Shown here: piece after piece, positions 34,351-43,147 of the stretch
Position numbering within the stretch: the first letter of the stretch is position 1
Layout: each line of letters starts with the position of its first letter
Origin: Flavobacterium urumqiense
Lineage (GTDB): Bacteria; Bacteroidota; Bacteroidia; Flavobacteriales; Flavobacteriaceae
DNA: 64,000 nt
Assembly (NCBI RefSeq): GCF_900108015.1
Contig: NZ_FNVP01000002.1
Location: forward strand, 62,001-126,000
Reading direction: 5' to 3'
The notes under the pieces: model-generated
Told to the model about the DNA's origin: nothing
Database searches by the model: none
The model's input: the letters and a program-made list of their open reading frames with translations, nothing else
Translations under genes and position numbers: made by a program

Positions 34351-35979
34351 ATGTTAAAAGGATTTTTTCATGTACCAAAAGCGGTAAACGAACCAGTAAA
34401 AGGATACGCACCAAATTCACCAGAAAAAGCAACTGTTCAAGCAGCTTACACAAAAATGTGGAATTCTAAAATCGATGTGCCATTATATATTGGAAGCGAA
34501 GAAATTAGAACTGGAAACACAAAAAATATGACCGCTCCTCACGATCACAAACACGTCGTAGGAACCTATCATTTAGCCGAAAAAGCACATGTTGAGCAAG
34601 CAATTGCAAACGCATTGGAAGCTAAAACAGCATGGGCAAATATGGCTTGGGAACAAAGAGCAGCCATTTTCCTGAAAGCAGCTGAATTGATTGCAGGTCC
34701 TTACAGAGCAAGAATAAATGCTGCAACTATGATTGCACAATCTAAAAATATACATCAGGCAGAAATTGACGCATCTTGTGAATTTATTGATTTCTTACGT
34801 TTCAACGTAGAATTCATGACGCAAATTTACGGTGATCAACCTAGTTCAAATTCAGATATGTGGAACCGCTTAGAATACAGACCTCTTGAAGGTTTTGTAT
34901 ACGCGATTACTCCATTCAACTTTACTGCTATTGCCGGAAATCTTCCCGCAAGTGCTGCAATGATGGGTAATGTTGTGATCTGGAAACCAAGCGACAGCCA
35001 AGTTTTCTCTGCACAAATCATTATTGAAGTATTTAAAGAAGCTGGTGTTCCTGATGGCGTTATCAACGTTGTTTTTGGAGATGCTTTGATGATTACTGAC
35101 ACTGTTTTGGCCAGTAGTGATTTTGCAGGAATTCACTTTACAGGTTCAACTCATGTATTCAAAGATATTTGGGCAAAAATTGGAACAAACATCCACCATT
35201 ACAAAACCTACCCAAGAATTGTAGGAGAAACTGGAGGAAAAGACTTTATCATTGCACATCCAAGTGCCAATCCAAAACAAGTCGCGACAGGAATTGTTCG
35301 TGGTGCTTTTGAATTTCAAGGTCAAAAATGTTCTGCCGCTTCAAGATCGTATGTTCCAAGAAGTTTGTGGCCAGCGATAAAAGAACAATTAATCACAGAT
35401 ACAAAATCCATGAAAATGGGTTCTCCGGAAGATTTCGGAAATTTCATTACGGCAGTTATTCACGAGGGTTCATTTGATAAATTGGCTGGTTTTATTGACC
35501 AAGCCAAAAAAGATGATGATGCGGAAATTATCGTTGGAGGTAATTACGACAAATCAGTTGGTTATTTTATTGAACCAACAATTATCGTAACAACAAATCC
35601 ACATTACTCCACAATGGAAACGGAATTATTCGGACCTGTAATGACGATTTTCGTTTATGAAGACGACAAATGGGAAGAAACTTTGGAATTAGTTGATACG
35701 ACTTCAGAATATGCTTTAACAGGTGCGGTTTTCAGTCAAGATCGCTATGCAATTGAGCAAGCGACCACCAAATTGCAAAATGCTGCCGGTAACTTCTATA
35801 TTAATGACAAACCAACTGGAGCAGTTGTAGGAATGCAACCTTTTGGTGGTGCAAGAGCATCTGGAACGAATGATAAAGCAGGTTCAGCATTGAACTTATT
35901 GCGTTGGGCTTCTCCAAGAACTATCAAAGAAACTTTTATCACTCCAGAAGATTACAGATACGCGTTTTTAGGAGAATAA
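34351..35979 (+). CDS. pruA: L-glutamate gamma-semialdehyde (1-pyrroline-5-carboxylate) dehydrogenase
   Basis: A 542-residue aldehyde dehydrogenase. The substrate and cofactor motifs are intact: AITPFNFTAIAGNLP (185-199), WKPSD (211-215), HFTGST (262-267), catalytic base E293 in VGETGGKDF, and the nucleophile C327 in FQGQKCSAASR. It oxidises glutamate semialdehyde to glutamate with NAD as the second step of proline catabolism. It is the monofunctional type, without the proline dehydrogenase half found in PutA. No prodh gene is nearby. A terminator and two small repeats follow. Confidence 0.95.
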   Translation: MLKGFFHVPKAVNEPVKGYAPNSPEKATVQAAYTKMWNSKIDVPLYIGSEEIRTGNTKNMTAPHDHKHVVGTYHLAEKAHVEQAIANALEAKTAWANMAWEQRAAIFLKAAELIAGPYRARINAATMIAQSKNIHQAEIDASCEFIDFLRFNVEFMTQIYGDQPSSNSDMWNRLEYRPLEGFVYAITPFNFTAIAGNLPASAAMMGNVVIWKPSDSQVFSAQIIIEVFKEAGVPDGVINVVFGDALMITDTVLASSDFAGIHFTGSTHVFKDIWAKIGTNIHHYKTYPRIVGETGGKDFIIAHPSANPKQVATGIVRGAFEFQGQKCSAASRSYVPRSLWPAIKEQLITDTKSMKMGSPEDFGNFITAVIHEGSFDKLAGFIDQAKKDDDAEIIVGGNYDKSVGYFIEPTIIVTTNPHYSTMETELFGPVMTIFVYEDDKWEETLELVDTTSEYALTGAVFSQDRYAIEQATTKLQNAAGNFYINDKPTGAVVGMQPFGGARASGTNDKAGSALNLLRWASPRTIKETFITPEDYRYAFLGE

Positions 35980-35980
35980 A

Positions 35981-36005
35981 GTCATTGCGAGGAACTACGC
36001 AATCT
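35981..36005 (+). repeat. Short interspersed repeat GTCATTGCGAG..., copy 1
   Basis: The sequence GTCATTGCGAGGAACTACG continues into CAATCT, two bases after the pruA stop. It matches copy 2 at 36074 for most of its length in the same orientation. Confidence 0.65.
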
Positions 36006-36021
36006 CATTTAGATATGTAAA

Positions 36022-36066
36022 AACCCATAGAAATTCAATTGATTTGAATTTCTAGGGGGTTTGTTT
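36022..36066 (+). terminator. Terminator after pruA
   Basis: A long imperfect stem, CCCATAGAAATTCAA / TTGAATTTCTAGGGGG, followed by TTTGTTTTATT on the plus strand. Confidence 0.75.
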
Positions 36067-36073
36067 TATTACT

Positions 36074-36099
36074 GTCATTGCGAGTAACGAAGCAATGAC
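36074..36099 (+). repeat. Short interspersed repeat GTCATTGCGAG..., copy 2
   Basis: GTCATTGCGAGTAACGAAG followed by CAATGAC; the ends GTCATTGC / GCAATGAC are perfect inverted repeats, so it can fold into a hairpin. It abuts the rsmG stop codon. Confidence 0.7.
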
Positions 36100-36729
36100 C
36101 TAACTCGTAAACTTCAACGGTACATGCACCACTTTTTTAGTTTCAAAGAATTCATCTTCAAAAAAATCGGATAAATTATATTCTGTTGCTTTTGGAAAGT
36201 CCTTTAATTCTTCGGTTAAATTACCTCCTTTTAGATACAGAATCCCATTTTTCAGTTCGTGTTTGTTTTTCTTTTTAATTTTATCTTTTACCCAAGAAAC
36301 AAAATCTGGCATATTAGTCACGGCACGGCTCACTATAAAATCGAAATCACCTTTCACTAATTCGGCACGCAATTGCTCGGCTTTTACATTTTTCAATTCT
36401 AAGCCTTCGGCAACCGCCTGAACCACTTTGATTTTTTTTGCAATAATATCAATCAAATGAAAACGCGTTTCAGGAAAAAGAATGGCCAAAGGAATACCAG
36501 GAAATCCTCCTCCAGTTCCCACATCAAGAACATAAGTTCCCGGTTCAAATTTTATGATTTTGGCAATTCCCAAAGAATGTAATATATGTTTGGTGTATAA
36601 AGCATCAATATCTTTTCTGGAAATGACATTTATTTTTTCGTTCCAATCGTGGTATAGAAAATCCAATTTTTGAAACTGATCTTTCTGAATATCAGTCAAA
36701 TTAGGAAAATACTTAAGAATCTCGTCCAT
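36100..36729 (-). CDS. rsmG: 16S rRNA (guanine-527-N7)-methyltransferase RsmG
   Basis: A 209-residue GidB-family methyltransferase: NVISRKDIDALYTKHILHSL near 35-54 is the family's N-terminal signature, VLDVGTGGGFPGIPLAILFP is the SAM-binding motif I, and VSRAVTNMPDFVSWV is the later conserved block. It methylates G527 in the 530 loop of 16S rRNA; loss gives low-level streptomycin resistance in other bacteria. It stands alone on the minus strand, convergent with pruA. Confidence 0.95.
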   Translation of the reverse strand: MDEILKYFPNLTDIQKDQFQKLDFLYHDWNEKINVISRKDIDALYTKHILHSLGIAKIIKFEPGTYVLDVGTGGGFPGIPLAILFPETRFHLIDIIAKKIKVVQAVAEGLELKNVKAEQLRAELVKGDFDFIVSRAVTNMPDFVSWVKDKIKKKNKHELKNGILYLKGGNLTEELKDFPKATEYNLSDFFEDEFFETKKVVHVPLKFTS

Positions 36730-36783
36730 GTTCTATTTTTTTAACAAAAGTAATACTTTAGAGTTAAAATATTTGTCTCAATT

Positions 36784-36817
36784 TTGTATATCCAAAAATT
36801 TATAATAATTACCTTTG
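36784..36817 (+). promoter_or_regulatory. Promoter of the desaturase gene
   Basis: TTG at 36784-36786, a 23-base spacer and TACCTTTG at 36810-36817, 16 bases before the ATG. Both boxes fit the Bacteroidota consensus. Confidence 0.6.
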
Positions 36818-36833
36818 AACTTTATTAAATCAT

Positions 36834-37928
36834 ATGATCAATACGGCACCTACATTTGCAAAGCAAGACAATCTAAAATTTTTTAGAACACTTAACTCGC
36901 GGGTAAACAATTACTTTAAAGAAAACAATATCCAAAAAACTGGGAATTGGAGCCTTTACTTGAAAACCGTAATTTTGATTACCGTTTTTCTTGCGCCTTA
37001 TTTTTTAATTCTAACACTTGGCATGCCTTTTTGGGCACACCTTCTTTTAACGATTGTCATGGGAATTGGAATGGCTGGAGTAGGAATGAATGTAATGCAC
37101 GATGGAAACCACGGTTCTTATTCCAATAAAAATTGGGTAAACAAATTCATGGGAGGTACTATTTATGTTCTTGCCGGAAATGTATACAACTGGCAAGTAC
37201 AACACAATGTCTTGCACCACACCTATACCAATATTCCCGGTCATGATGAAGATTTAGATGCAGGTCGCGTAATTCGTTTTACAAAAGATGCAAAATGGTA
37301 TAATTTTCACCGTTTTCAACAATATTATTCTGTTTTTTTATATGGACTACTAACTTTTAATTGGGCCATAACTACTGATTTTAAACAAATGAGAAGTTAC
37401 CTAAAAAGAAAATTATCATACGGAGAAGCTAAGAGCCCAAAAATACTTTGGACCACTTTAATAATCACTAAAGTAATTTACGTTTCTATTTGGATTGTGT
37501 TGCCTATCATTATAGGAATCACTTGGTGGAAAGTACTTATTGGTTTTTTTGTAATGCATTATACCGCAGGATTAATTCTAAGTGTTGTTTTTCAATTGGC
37601 ACACGTTGTGGACGAAACCACTAATCCGTCCCCAAATGAATTAGGGGAAATGGACAATACTTGGGCCATTCACCAATTATTTACCACGACTAATTTTGCT
37701 CCAAAAAACAAAATTGTAAACTGGTACACAGGAGGATTAAATCACCAAATAGAGCATCATATTTTTCCAAATATCAGTCATGTTCATTACGGAAAAATTG
37801 CAAAAATCGTTAAAGAAACTGCTCAAGAATGTAACTTGCCTTATTACGAATATAAAACGATGCGAAGTGCTGTTGTTGCTCATTTCAAACATTTGAAAGA
37901 ATTGGGAATGAAACCAGAACTTACGTAA
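36834..37928 (+). CDS. Membrane fatty acid desaturase (acyl-CoA/lipid desaturase family)
   Basis: The 364-residue integral membrane protein has hydrophobic segments near 42-80 and 205-260 and all three histidine boxes of the di-iron desaturases: HDGNH (89-93), HNVLHH (124-129) and HQIEHH (304-309). The HQIEHH box with an N-terminal conserved GNWSLY segment resembles front-end or linoleoyl-CoA-type desaturases. It would introduce double bonds into acyl chains to adjust membrane fluidity. It precedes an aminotransferase gene by about 75 bases; a metabolic link is not evident. Confidence 0.9.
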   Translation: MINTAPTFAKQDNLKFFRTLNSRVNNYFKENNIQKTGNWSLYLKTVILITVFLAPYFLILTLGMPFWAHLLLTIVMGIGMAGVGMNVMHDGNHGSYSNKNWVNKFMGGTIYVLAGNVYNWQVQHNVLHHTYTNIPGHDEDLDAGRVIRFTKDAKWYNFHRFQQYYSVFLYGLLTFNWAITTDFKQMRSYLKRKLSYGEAKSPKILWTTLIITKVIYVSIWIVLPIIIGITWWKVLIGFFVMHYTAGLILSVVFQLAHVVDETTNPSPNELGEMDNTWAIHQLFTTTNFAPKNKIVNWYTGGLNHQIEHHIFPNISHVHYGKIAKIVKETAQECNLPYYEYKTMRSAVVAHFKHLKELGMKPELT

Positions 37929-38003
37929 TCGATTTAAAGATGGAATGCAGTGCATCTCTACAATGCATATCAACACAATATTAAACTACAACCATTAACA
38001 AAA

Positions 38004-39191
38004 ATGAATCCACTTTCAGACAGAATTAACAACCTAGCCACATCACAAACATTAGCAATGGCAGCTTTAGCCAGAGAACTAAAAGTGCAAGGAAAAGATA
38101 TTATCAGCTTAAGTTTAGGCGAGCCTGATTTCAATACGCCAGACTTCATCAAAGAAGCGGCAAAAAAAGCGATTGACGAAAATTACAGTACCTATTCCCC
38201 AGTGGAAGGATATGCTGATTTAAAAGAAGCAATCTGTAGAAAATTTAAAAGAGACAATAATTTAGAGTACAAACCATCTCAAATTGTAGTTTCAACAGGA
38301 GCAAAACAATCCTTATATAACATTGCACAAGTAATGTTGAATGACGGTGATGAAGTAATTTTGCCTGCACCTTATTGGGTTTCTTATTTCGAAATCGTAA
38401 AATTATCCGGTGGAGTTCCTGTAGAAGTTCCAACTTCTGTAGATACGGATTTCAAAATAACACCAGAACAATTAGAAGCGGCGATTACACCAAAAACAAA
38501 AATGATGTGGTTCAGTTCTCCTTGTAATCCAAGCGGATCTGTTTACAATAGAGAAGAATTAACAGCATTAGCTAAAGTATTGGAGAAACATCCAAACGTT
38601 TACGTTGTTGCTGATGAAATATACGAGCATATCAATTTCTCAGGAACTTTTTGCAGTATCGCATCTATTCCAGGAATGCTAGAAAGAACAATCACTGTAA
38701 ATGGCGTTGCCAAAGCTTTTGCCATGACAGGATGGAGAATCGGATATATTGGAGCTCCTGAATTCATCGCTAAAGCGTGTACAAAAATTCAAGGACAAGT
38801 AACTAGTGGCGCTAACAGTATTGCACAGCGTGCGACTATTACAGCTTTAGATGCTGACCCAAGTGTTTTAAAATATATGGTTGACGCATTCCACAGCCGC
38901 AGAGATTTAGTGGTTGGATTATTAAAAGACATTCCAGGAGTAAAAATCAACGTTCCTGAAGGTGCTTTTTATGTATTCCCAGACGTTTCATCTTTCTTCG
39001 GAAAAACATTGAAAGGAACCGAAATCAAAAATGCAATGGATTTATCAATGTACCTTTTGGCCGAAGCTAATGTAGCAACGGTAACGGGTGACGCTTTTGG
39101 AAATCCTGACTGTATCCGTTTCTCTTACGCAACTAGCGACGAGATATTGAAAGAAGCATTAAAAAGAATTAAAGATGCTTTGGCACTATAG
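38004..39191 (+). CDS. Class I/II PLP-dependent aminotransferase (aspartate aminotransferase type)
   Basis: I take the ATG at 38004 (MNPLSDRINNLATSQTLAM) rather than an upstream in-frame ATG at 37950, because the family starts there; this gives 395 residues. Seen are SLGEPDFNTPDF, SSPCNPSGSVY (about 171-181), VVADEIYEHI (201-210), the PLP lysine K237 in VAKAFAMTGWRIGY, and a C-terminal RFSYATS. It transfers amino groups between aspartate (or related amino acids) and 2-oxoglutarate. The exact specificity is not fixed by the sequence. Confidence 0.92.
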   Translation: MNPLSDRINNLATSQTLAMAALARELKVQGKDIISLSLGEPDFNTPDFIKEAAKKAIDENYSTYSPVEGYADLKEAICRKFKRDNNLEYKPSQIVVSTGAKQSLYNIAQVMLNDGDEVILPAPYWVSYFEIVKLSGGVPVEVPTSVDTDFKITPEQLEAAITPKTKMMWFSSPCNPSGSVYNREELTALAKVLEKHPNVYVVADEIYEHINFSGTFCSIASIPGMLERTITVNGVAKAFAMTGWRIGYIGAPEFIAKACTKIQGQVTSGANSIAQRATITALDADPSVLKYMVDAFHSRRDLVVGLLKDIPGVKINVPEGAFYVFPDVSSFFGKTLKGTEIKNAMDLSMYLLAEANVATVTGDAFGNPDCIRFSYATSDEILKEALKRIKDALAL

Positions 39192-39249
39192 TCAAAACTC
39201 ATAAAGTCAAATGCTGGAAAATCAAAAAGTCCAACTTCAATTATACCAA

Positions 39250-39278
39250 CAAAGCCTCAAGATGTTCTTGGGGCTTTG
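39250..39278 (+). terminator. Hairpin after the aminotransferase gene
   Basis: Arms CAAAGCCTCAAGA and TCTTGGGGCTTTG form a stem with one bulge; no strong T-run follows, so termination is likely but not certain. Confidence 0.5.
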
Positions 39279-39286
39279 TCGTATTT

Positions 39287-39380
39287 GGGCGTGACCACAA
39301 GGGTCGGGCTATCCGCTGCAATCTTTTTTACCTCGTTAAAAAACGAGATAAAAAAGGATTTCCACTTCTATCCCTCACGC
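39287..39380 (-). repeat. Interspersed palindromic repeat, copy B (inverted)
   Basis: Read on the minus strand it has GGGATAGAAGTGGAAATCC, a hairpin of TTTTTTATCTCGTT type, and GATTGCAGCGGATAGC, ending in CGACCCTTGTGGTCACGCCC. The core parallels copies A and C; the outer ends differ, so this is a second subtype. It lies between the aminotransferase and purT. Confidence 0.7.
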
Positions 39381-39390
39381 AAAAAAACAC

Positions 39391-39398
39391 TATTTTTG
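39391..39398 (+). promoter_or_regulatory. Promoter -7 box of purT
   Basis: TATTTTTG lies just past the repeat and 52 bases before the purT ATG. Confidence 0.5.
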
Positions 39399-39450
39399 CT
39401 TCCAATTTAAATCGTTTTTACACGATTAAGTAACTTGAAACTTCAAAAAA

Positions 39451-40611
39451 ATGAAAATACTACTTCTCGGCTCAGGCGAATTAGGAAAAGAATTTGTCAT
39501 CGCAGCTCAACGCATTGGACAAATAGTAATTGCGGTGGACAGTTACGAAAATGCTCCCGCTATGCAAGTCGCCCATGATTTTGAAGTTATCAATATGCTG
39601 GATGGAGAAGCGTTAGATCGAATTGTCGCCAAACACAAACCTGACTTCATTGTTCCTGAAATAGAAGCCATTCGTACCGAGCGTTTTTACGATTACGAGA
39701 AGCAAGGAATTACTGTAGTTCCTTCGGCGAAAGCGGCAAATTTCACCATGAACAGAAAAGCGATTCGGGATTTAGCTTCCAAAGAATTAGGGTTAAAAAC
39801 CGCCAATTATCGCTACGCCACAACTGCCGAGGAACTAAGAAAAGGAGTTGAAGTTGTTGGAATGCCTTGTGTTGTAAAACCATTAATGTCTTCGTCCGGA
39901 AAAGGGCAATCCACCATAAAAACCGAAGCCGATATTGAAAAAGCATGGAAGTATGCCGTGGAAGGTTCCCGTGGTGATGTCGTTGAAGTTATTGTAGAAG
40001 CTTTTGTAAAATTCAATTCGGAGATTACTTTATTGACGGTGGTACAAAATAATAATCCAACACTCTTTTGTGCTCCAATTGGTCACCGTCAAGAACGAGG
40101 TGATTATCAGGAAAGCTGGCAACCTGCCAGAATTTCCGACAAGGATTTATACGAAGCGCAAGATATGGCTGAAAAAGTAACTAAAGCTTTGGGTGGCGCA
40201 GGACTTTTTGGAGTGGAATTTTTCTTGACGGATGACGGCGTTTATTTCTCGGAATTATCACCTCGTCCACATGATACCGGAATGGTAACTTTGGCGGGAA
40301 CGCAAAACTTTAATGAATTCGAATTGCATTTACGAGCCATTTTAAGTTTACCAATTTTTGAAATTACTTTAGAAAAAGCAGGAGCAAGTGCCGTAATTTT
40401 AGCTTCAGAAAATTCAACAAACCCAACGTACACCGGAATCGAAAAGATTGCTGCTTTACCCAAAACCGATTTCAGGATTTTTGGCAAACCAACCTCAAGA
40501 CCGTACCGAAGAATGGGCGTAGCACTAATCAATGACACTTTAAAAACGCCGATTGAGGAAATTGTCGAACGTGCCAAAAAAGCAGCTATCTTAGTAAAAG
40601 TAAATTCTTAA
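39451..40611 (+). CDS. purT: Formate-dependent phosphoribosylglycinamide formyltransferase 2
   Basis: A 386-residue ATP-grasp enzyme: [19 protein letters not shown] forms the N-terminal Rossmann loop, [14 protein letters not shown] is the ATP-grasp glycine-rich loop near residues 145-160, and [20 protein letters not shown] with HDTGMVT supplies the metal-binding and catalytic residues. It makes formyl-GAR from GAR, formate and ATP in purine synthesis, avoiding formyl-tetrahydrofolate. The length is normal. It is followed after 4 bases by a small exported protein gene. Confidence 0.96.
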   Translation: MKILLLGSGELGKEFVIAAQRIGQIVIAVDSYENAPAMQVAHDFEVINMLDGEALDRIVAKHKPDFIVPEIEAIRTERFYDYEKQGITVVPSAKAANFTMNRKAIRDLASKELGLKTANYRYATTAEELRKGVEVVGMPCVVKPLMSSSGKGQSTIKTEADIEKAWKYAVEGSRGDVVEVIVEAFVKFNSEITLLTVVQNNNPTLFCAPIGHRQERGDYQESWQPARISDKDLYEAQDMAEKVTKALGGAGLFGVEFFLTDDGVYFSELSPRPHDTGMVTLAGTQNFNEFELHLRAILSLPIFEITLEKAGASAVILASENSTNPTYTGIEKIAALPKTDFRIFGKPTSRPYRRMGVALINDTLKTPIEEIVERAKKAAILVKVNS

Positions 40612-40615
40612 AAAA

Positions 40616-40942
40616 ATGAAAAATATAATAGCAATACTATTTGTGTTTTTAGCAGTCTCAGCTAATGCTCAAGATAAAAAAGAAAAGCAAAAAACCCAGA
40701 TTGTAGATGCCGCTTGCGGACAATGTCAATTTGCAATGGAAGGACACGGTTGTGAGTTAGCCGTTCGTATTGACGGAAAAAGCTATTTTGTAGATGGAAC
40801 TTCTATTGATTCTCATGGTGATGCACATGCTAGCGATGGTTTTTGCGCTGCCATTAGAAAAGCAGCAGTTGTCGGTGAAATAAAAGGCAACCGTTTTGTA
40901 GTTTCAGAATTTAAATTACTTCCTGAGGAAAAGAAAAAATAA
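40616..40942 (+). CDS. Small exported cysteine-rich protein (DUF6370-like)
   Basis: The 108-residue product has a signal peptide (KNIIAILFVFLAVSANAQ) and conserved cysteines at C34, C37, C46 and C77 with histidines H44, H67 and H71. A CxxC plus histidine pattern of this kind suggests metal binding, but no activity is known. I recall similar proteins as DUF6370. It is probably co-transcribed with purT, only 4 bases upstream, without an obvious functional link. Confidence 0.75.
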   Translation: MKNIIAILFVFLAVSANAQDKKEKQKTQIVDAACGQCQFAMEGHGCELAVRIDGKSYFVDGTSIDSHGDAHASDGFCAAIRKAAVVGEIKGNRFVVSEFKLLPEEKKK

Positions 40943-40956
40943 TTAGATCTGTCTTT

Positions 40957-41522
40957 AATTCTTCAAAATATTCCAAGCATATAATTCTTACTCCAGCGGA
41001 AGAAAAGCTTTTTTTTCTGAAATTGAAATACACAATTTTAAAGCCATGAGCCTATTGCTAAATTCAGGGCAATTTTGTAAACATTCTTATTTTGTGAACG
41101 CAGAAATCTTGAAAATTTTCAATATTAATGACAATATTGTAGAGCATGTTTTAAATTTTGCCGGTGCAGGTTGGTAAATTGTCAATATGTATAACTTGAT
41201 TTCACAAACAACTGGTAATCTTTTTATTGAAGTCTTAGCAGAAACCGAAGTTGCTATGCTTTTAAAAGAAAATCAAGAACAATTTTATATAAAAATTCCA
41301 AAACTAGAACGCTTTATTAGAATTCTAACTGAAAATTCATTGGTGGCAAACCAAGAGCGATTAATGGATAATTTAAGTTTATCCGTAAAAGAGCGTGTTG
41401 AGAAATTTTGCAGAAAATAGCCTAGTCTGATTCAAAAAGTACCGCAGAAACAAATTGCTTCTTATATTGGTGTAACACTCGAATTCTTTAGTTAAATGAG
41501 GTCGAGCCTGCTGAGAAAGTAG
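40957..41522 (+). pseudogene. Crp/Fnr-family regulator remnant
   Basis: The parts of a cyclic-nucleotide-binding regulator can be read in order: SKHIILTPAEEKLFFLKLK, then after a frameshift QFCKHSYFVNAEILKIFNIN and VEHVLNFAGAGW, a TAA where a second W is expected, and an open stretch (41187-41420) with SQTTGNLFIEVLAETEVAML and VKERVEKFCRK. A TAG follows, then SLIQKVPQKQIASYIGVTL as the HTH region, then another stop before MRSSLL. One frameshift and three nonsense codons make it non-functional. It precedes the pirin gene, the usual neighbour of such regulators in this group. Confidence 0.8.
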
Positions 41523-41703
41523 TGTTCATTCATCAGTTCTAGTATTTAGTTATTAAGACTGTAAAATTTTCCTGAATACTTTTTTTACTGAGTACTGACC
41601 GCTTTTTTTTTGCTGAATACTGATTTTCTTAAACTACTTTAAGTACTTTCTTCACGCAATGATTGTGAATTTGTATCATAATAATTACTACATTTATTTA
41701 ATC

Positions 41704-42420
41704 ATGGAAAATACAATTATACACAAAGCAAATACACGTGGTCATGCTGATCATGGTTGGTTGAATGCTTACCACAGTTTTAGTTTCGCCAGTTGGTACA
41801 ACCCGGAAAGAGTCCAGTTTGGAGCACTTCGTGTTTTAAATGACGACACTGTTGCAGCTGGAATGGGTTTTGGAACGCACCCACACGATAATATGGAAAT
41901 CATCACCATTCCTCTTGAAGGCGATTTAGCACACAAAGATAGCATGGGAAATACTGAAACCATTAAAAGTGGCGATATTCAAGTTATGAGCGCCGGAACT
42001 GGGGTGAAACATAGTGAATTTAATCCAAATGCCGATCAAAGAACTAAATTATTACAGATTTGGGTTTATCCGAACCAACAAAACGTAGAACCACGTTACC
42101 AACAAATTACTTTAAATCCTGAAGATCGAAAAAACAAATTACAACAAATTCTTTCTCCAAATGCTGACGATTCTGGTGTTTGGATTCATCAAGATGCTTG
42201 GTTTCATTTGGGTAAATTTGACAAAGACGTTTCAGCAACTTACAATTTGAAAAAAGAGGGAAATGGCGTTTATGCTTTTATCCTTTCAGGAACTGTAATT
42301 ATTAACGGACAAGAGTTAGAAACTCGAGATGGTTTTGGAATTTGGAATACCAATTCTTTGGAAATTAAAGTAACCTCAGATGCCGAGTTCTTACTGATGG
42401 AAATCCCGATGCAACATTAA
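41704..42420 (+). CDS. Pirin family protein
   Basis: From the ATG at 41704 the protein has 238 residues; a longer frame opens at 41659 but its extra residues are not typical. The cupin motif is clear: HSFSFASWYNPERVQFGAL, THPHDNMEIITIPLEG with the metal-binding histidines, and SAGTGVKHSEFNP with a further histidine and glutamate. Pirins bind iron or other metals, and some have quercetin dioxygenase activity. The gene is intact although its presumed regulator upstream is a pseudogene. It is followed after 11 bases by a small GNAT gene. Confidence 0.92.
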   Translation: MENTIIHKANTRGHADHGWLNAYHSFSFASWYNPERVQFGALRVLNDDTVAAGMGFGTHPHDNMEIITIPLEGDLAHKDSMGNTETIKSGDIQVMSAGTGVKHSEFNPNADQRTKLLQIWVYPNQQNVEPRYQQITLNPEDRKNKLQQILSPNADDSGVWIHQDAWFHLGKFDKDVSATYNLKKEGNGVYAFILSGTVIINGQELETRDGFGIWNTNSLEIKVTSDAEFLLMEIPMQH

Positions 42421-42431
42421 TTTTTTTTATT

Positions 42432-42716
42432 ATGAGTGAAATCCCAGAATTAGAATACGACGAAAAAAAAGGATCGTTTTATATTACAATAAATGATAAA
42501 ATAGAAGCCAAAATGACATTTGTTTTTGCTGGTAAAAATAAAATCATCATTGACCATACCGAAGTAAATCCCGGTAATAACGGGAAAGGGTATGGAAAGA
42601 AATTGGTGGAAAAAGCAGTCGAATTTGCTCGAGAAAAAGGCATTTCAATTCTTCCTTTATGCCCGTTTGTTAAAAGTGTTTTTGACAAAACCCCTGAATT
42701 TAGAGACGTTTTATAA
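42432..42716 (+). CDS. Small GNAT-type N-acetyltransferase (YjdJ-like)
   Basis: A 94-residue minimal GNAT domain of the COG2388 type: IDHTEVNPGNNGKGYGKKLV is the acetyl-CoA-binding loop, followed by LPLCPFVKSVFDKTPEF, the conserved end of this family. The substrate is unknown. It is likely in an operon with the pirin gene. A neighbouring OsmC gene and a YjdI-like remnant mirror the yjdI-yjdJ association known from enterobacteria. Confidence 0.88.
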   Translation: MSEIPELEYDEKKGSFYITINDKIEAKMTFVFAGKNKIIIDHTEVNPGNNGKGYGKKLVEKAVEFAREKGISILPLCPFVKSVFDKTPEFRDVL

Positions 42717-42727
42717 TTATCCAAAAC

Positions 42728-43123
42728 TTGGTAGACAAAAATATTACCGGGCATATTGGAGTACAAAAATATTTGTGTACCATTTCATGGCGAAACGGTC
42801 AGCTAATTATGAATCAACGGAAAAGTGCAGATCGAAACGATCTTACTCCAAATCGCTACTCCTTTCTTCTTGCTTCTTTAGAACGCTGCACTTTATCGAC
42901 TTTACGCATGTATATTGACAGAAAAGGCTGGCTAATTCTAGAAATCAATAATATATTGAATGCAACGCAAGAAACGGAGGATGATTTGACGATTATAATC
43001 TCCCGAAACATATCTTTTTCGACTGAAATTACTTTAGAACAAAAAGAGCGATTATATTTAATTGCAGAAAAATGTCCCGTTTCCAGAGTTTTAAAAGGAA
43101 AGATAACTGTTAACAGCAACTAG
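42728..43123 (+). CDS. OsmC-family protein, probably decaying
   Basis: The 131-residue frame matches OsmC/Ohr-like proteins: ISWRNGQLI, SFLLASLERCTLSTLRMYI and EKCPVSRVLKGKITV. In working members the conserved parts read DLGPNPYE and SLGACT; here they are DLTPNRYS and SLERCT, with GG lost to DR just before. The frame opens with TTG where an ATG is expected. The cysteine is kept. The ORF is still open, but these replacements at invariant glycines suggest loss of function. Normal members reduce organic hydroperoxides or respond to osmotic stress. Confidence 0.7.
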   Translation: MVDKNITGHIGVQKYLCTISWRNGQLIMNQRKSADRNDLTPNRYSFLLASLERCTLSTLRMYIDRKGWLILEINNILNATQETEDDLTIIISRNISFSTEITLEQKERLYLIAEKCPVSRVLKGKITVNSN

Positions 43124-43147
43124 TAATTAAGGATCCAGAAAACATAA

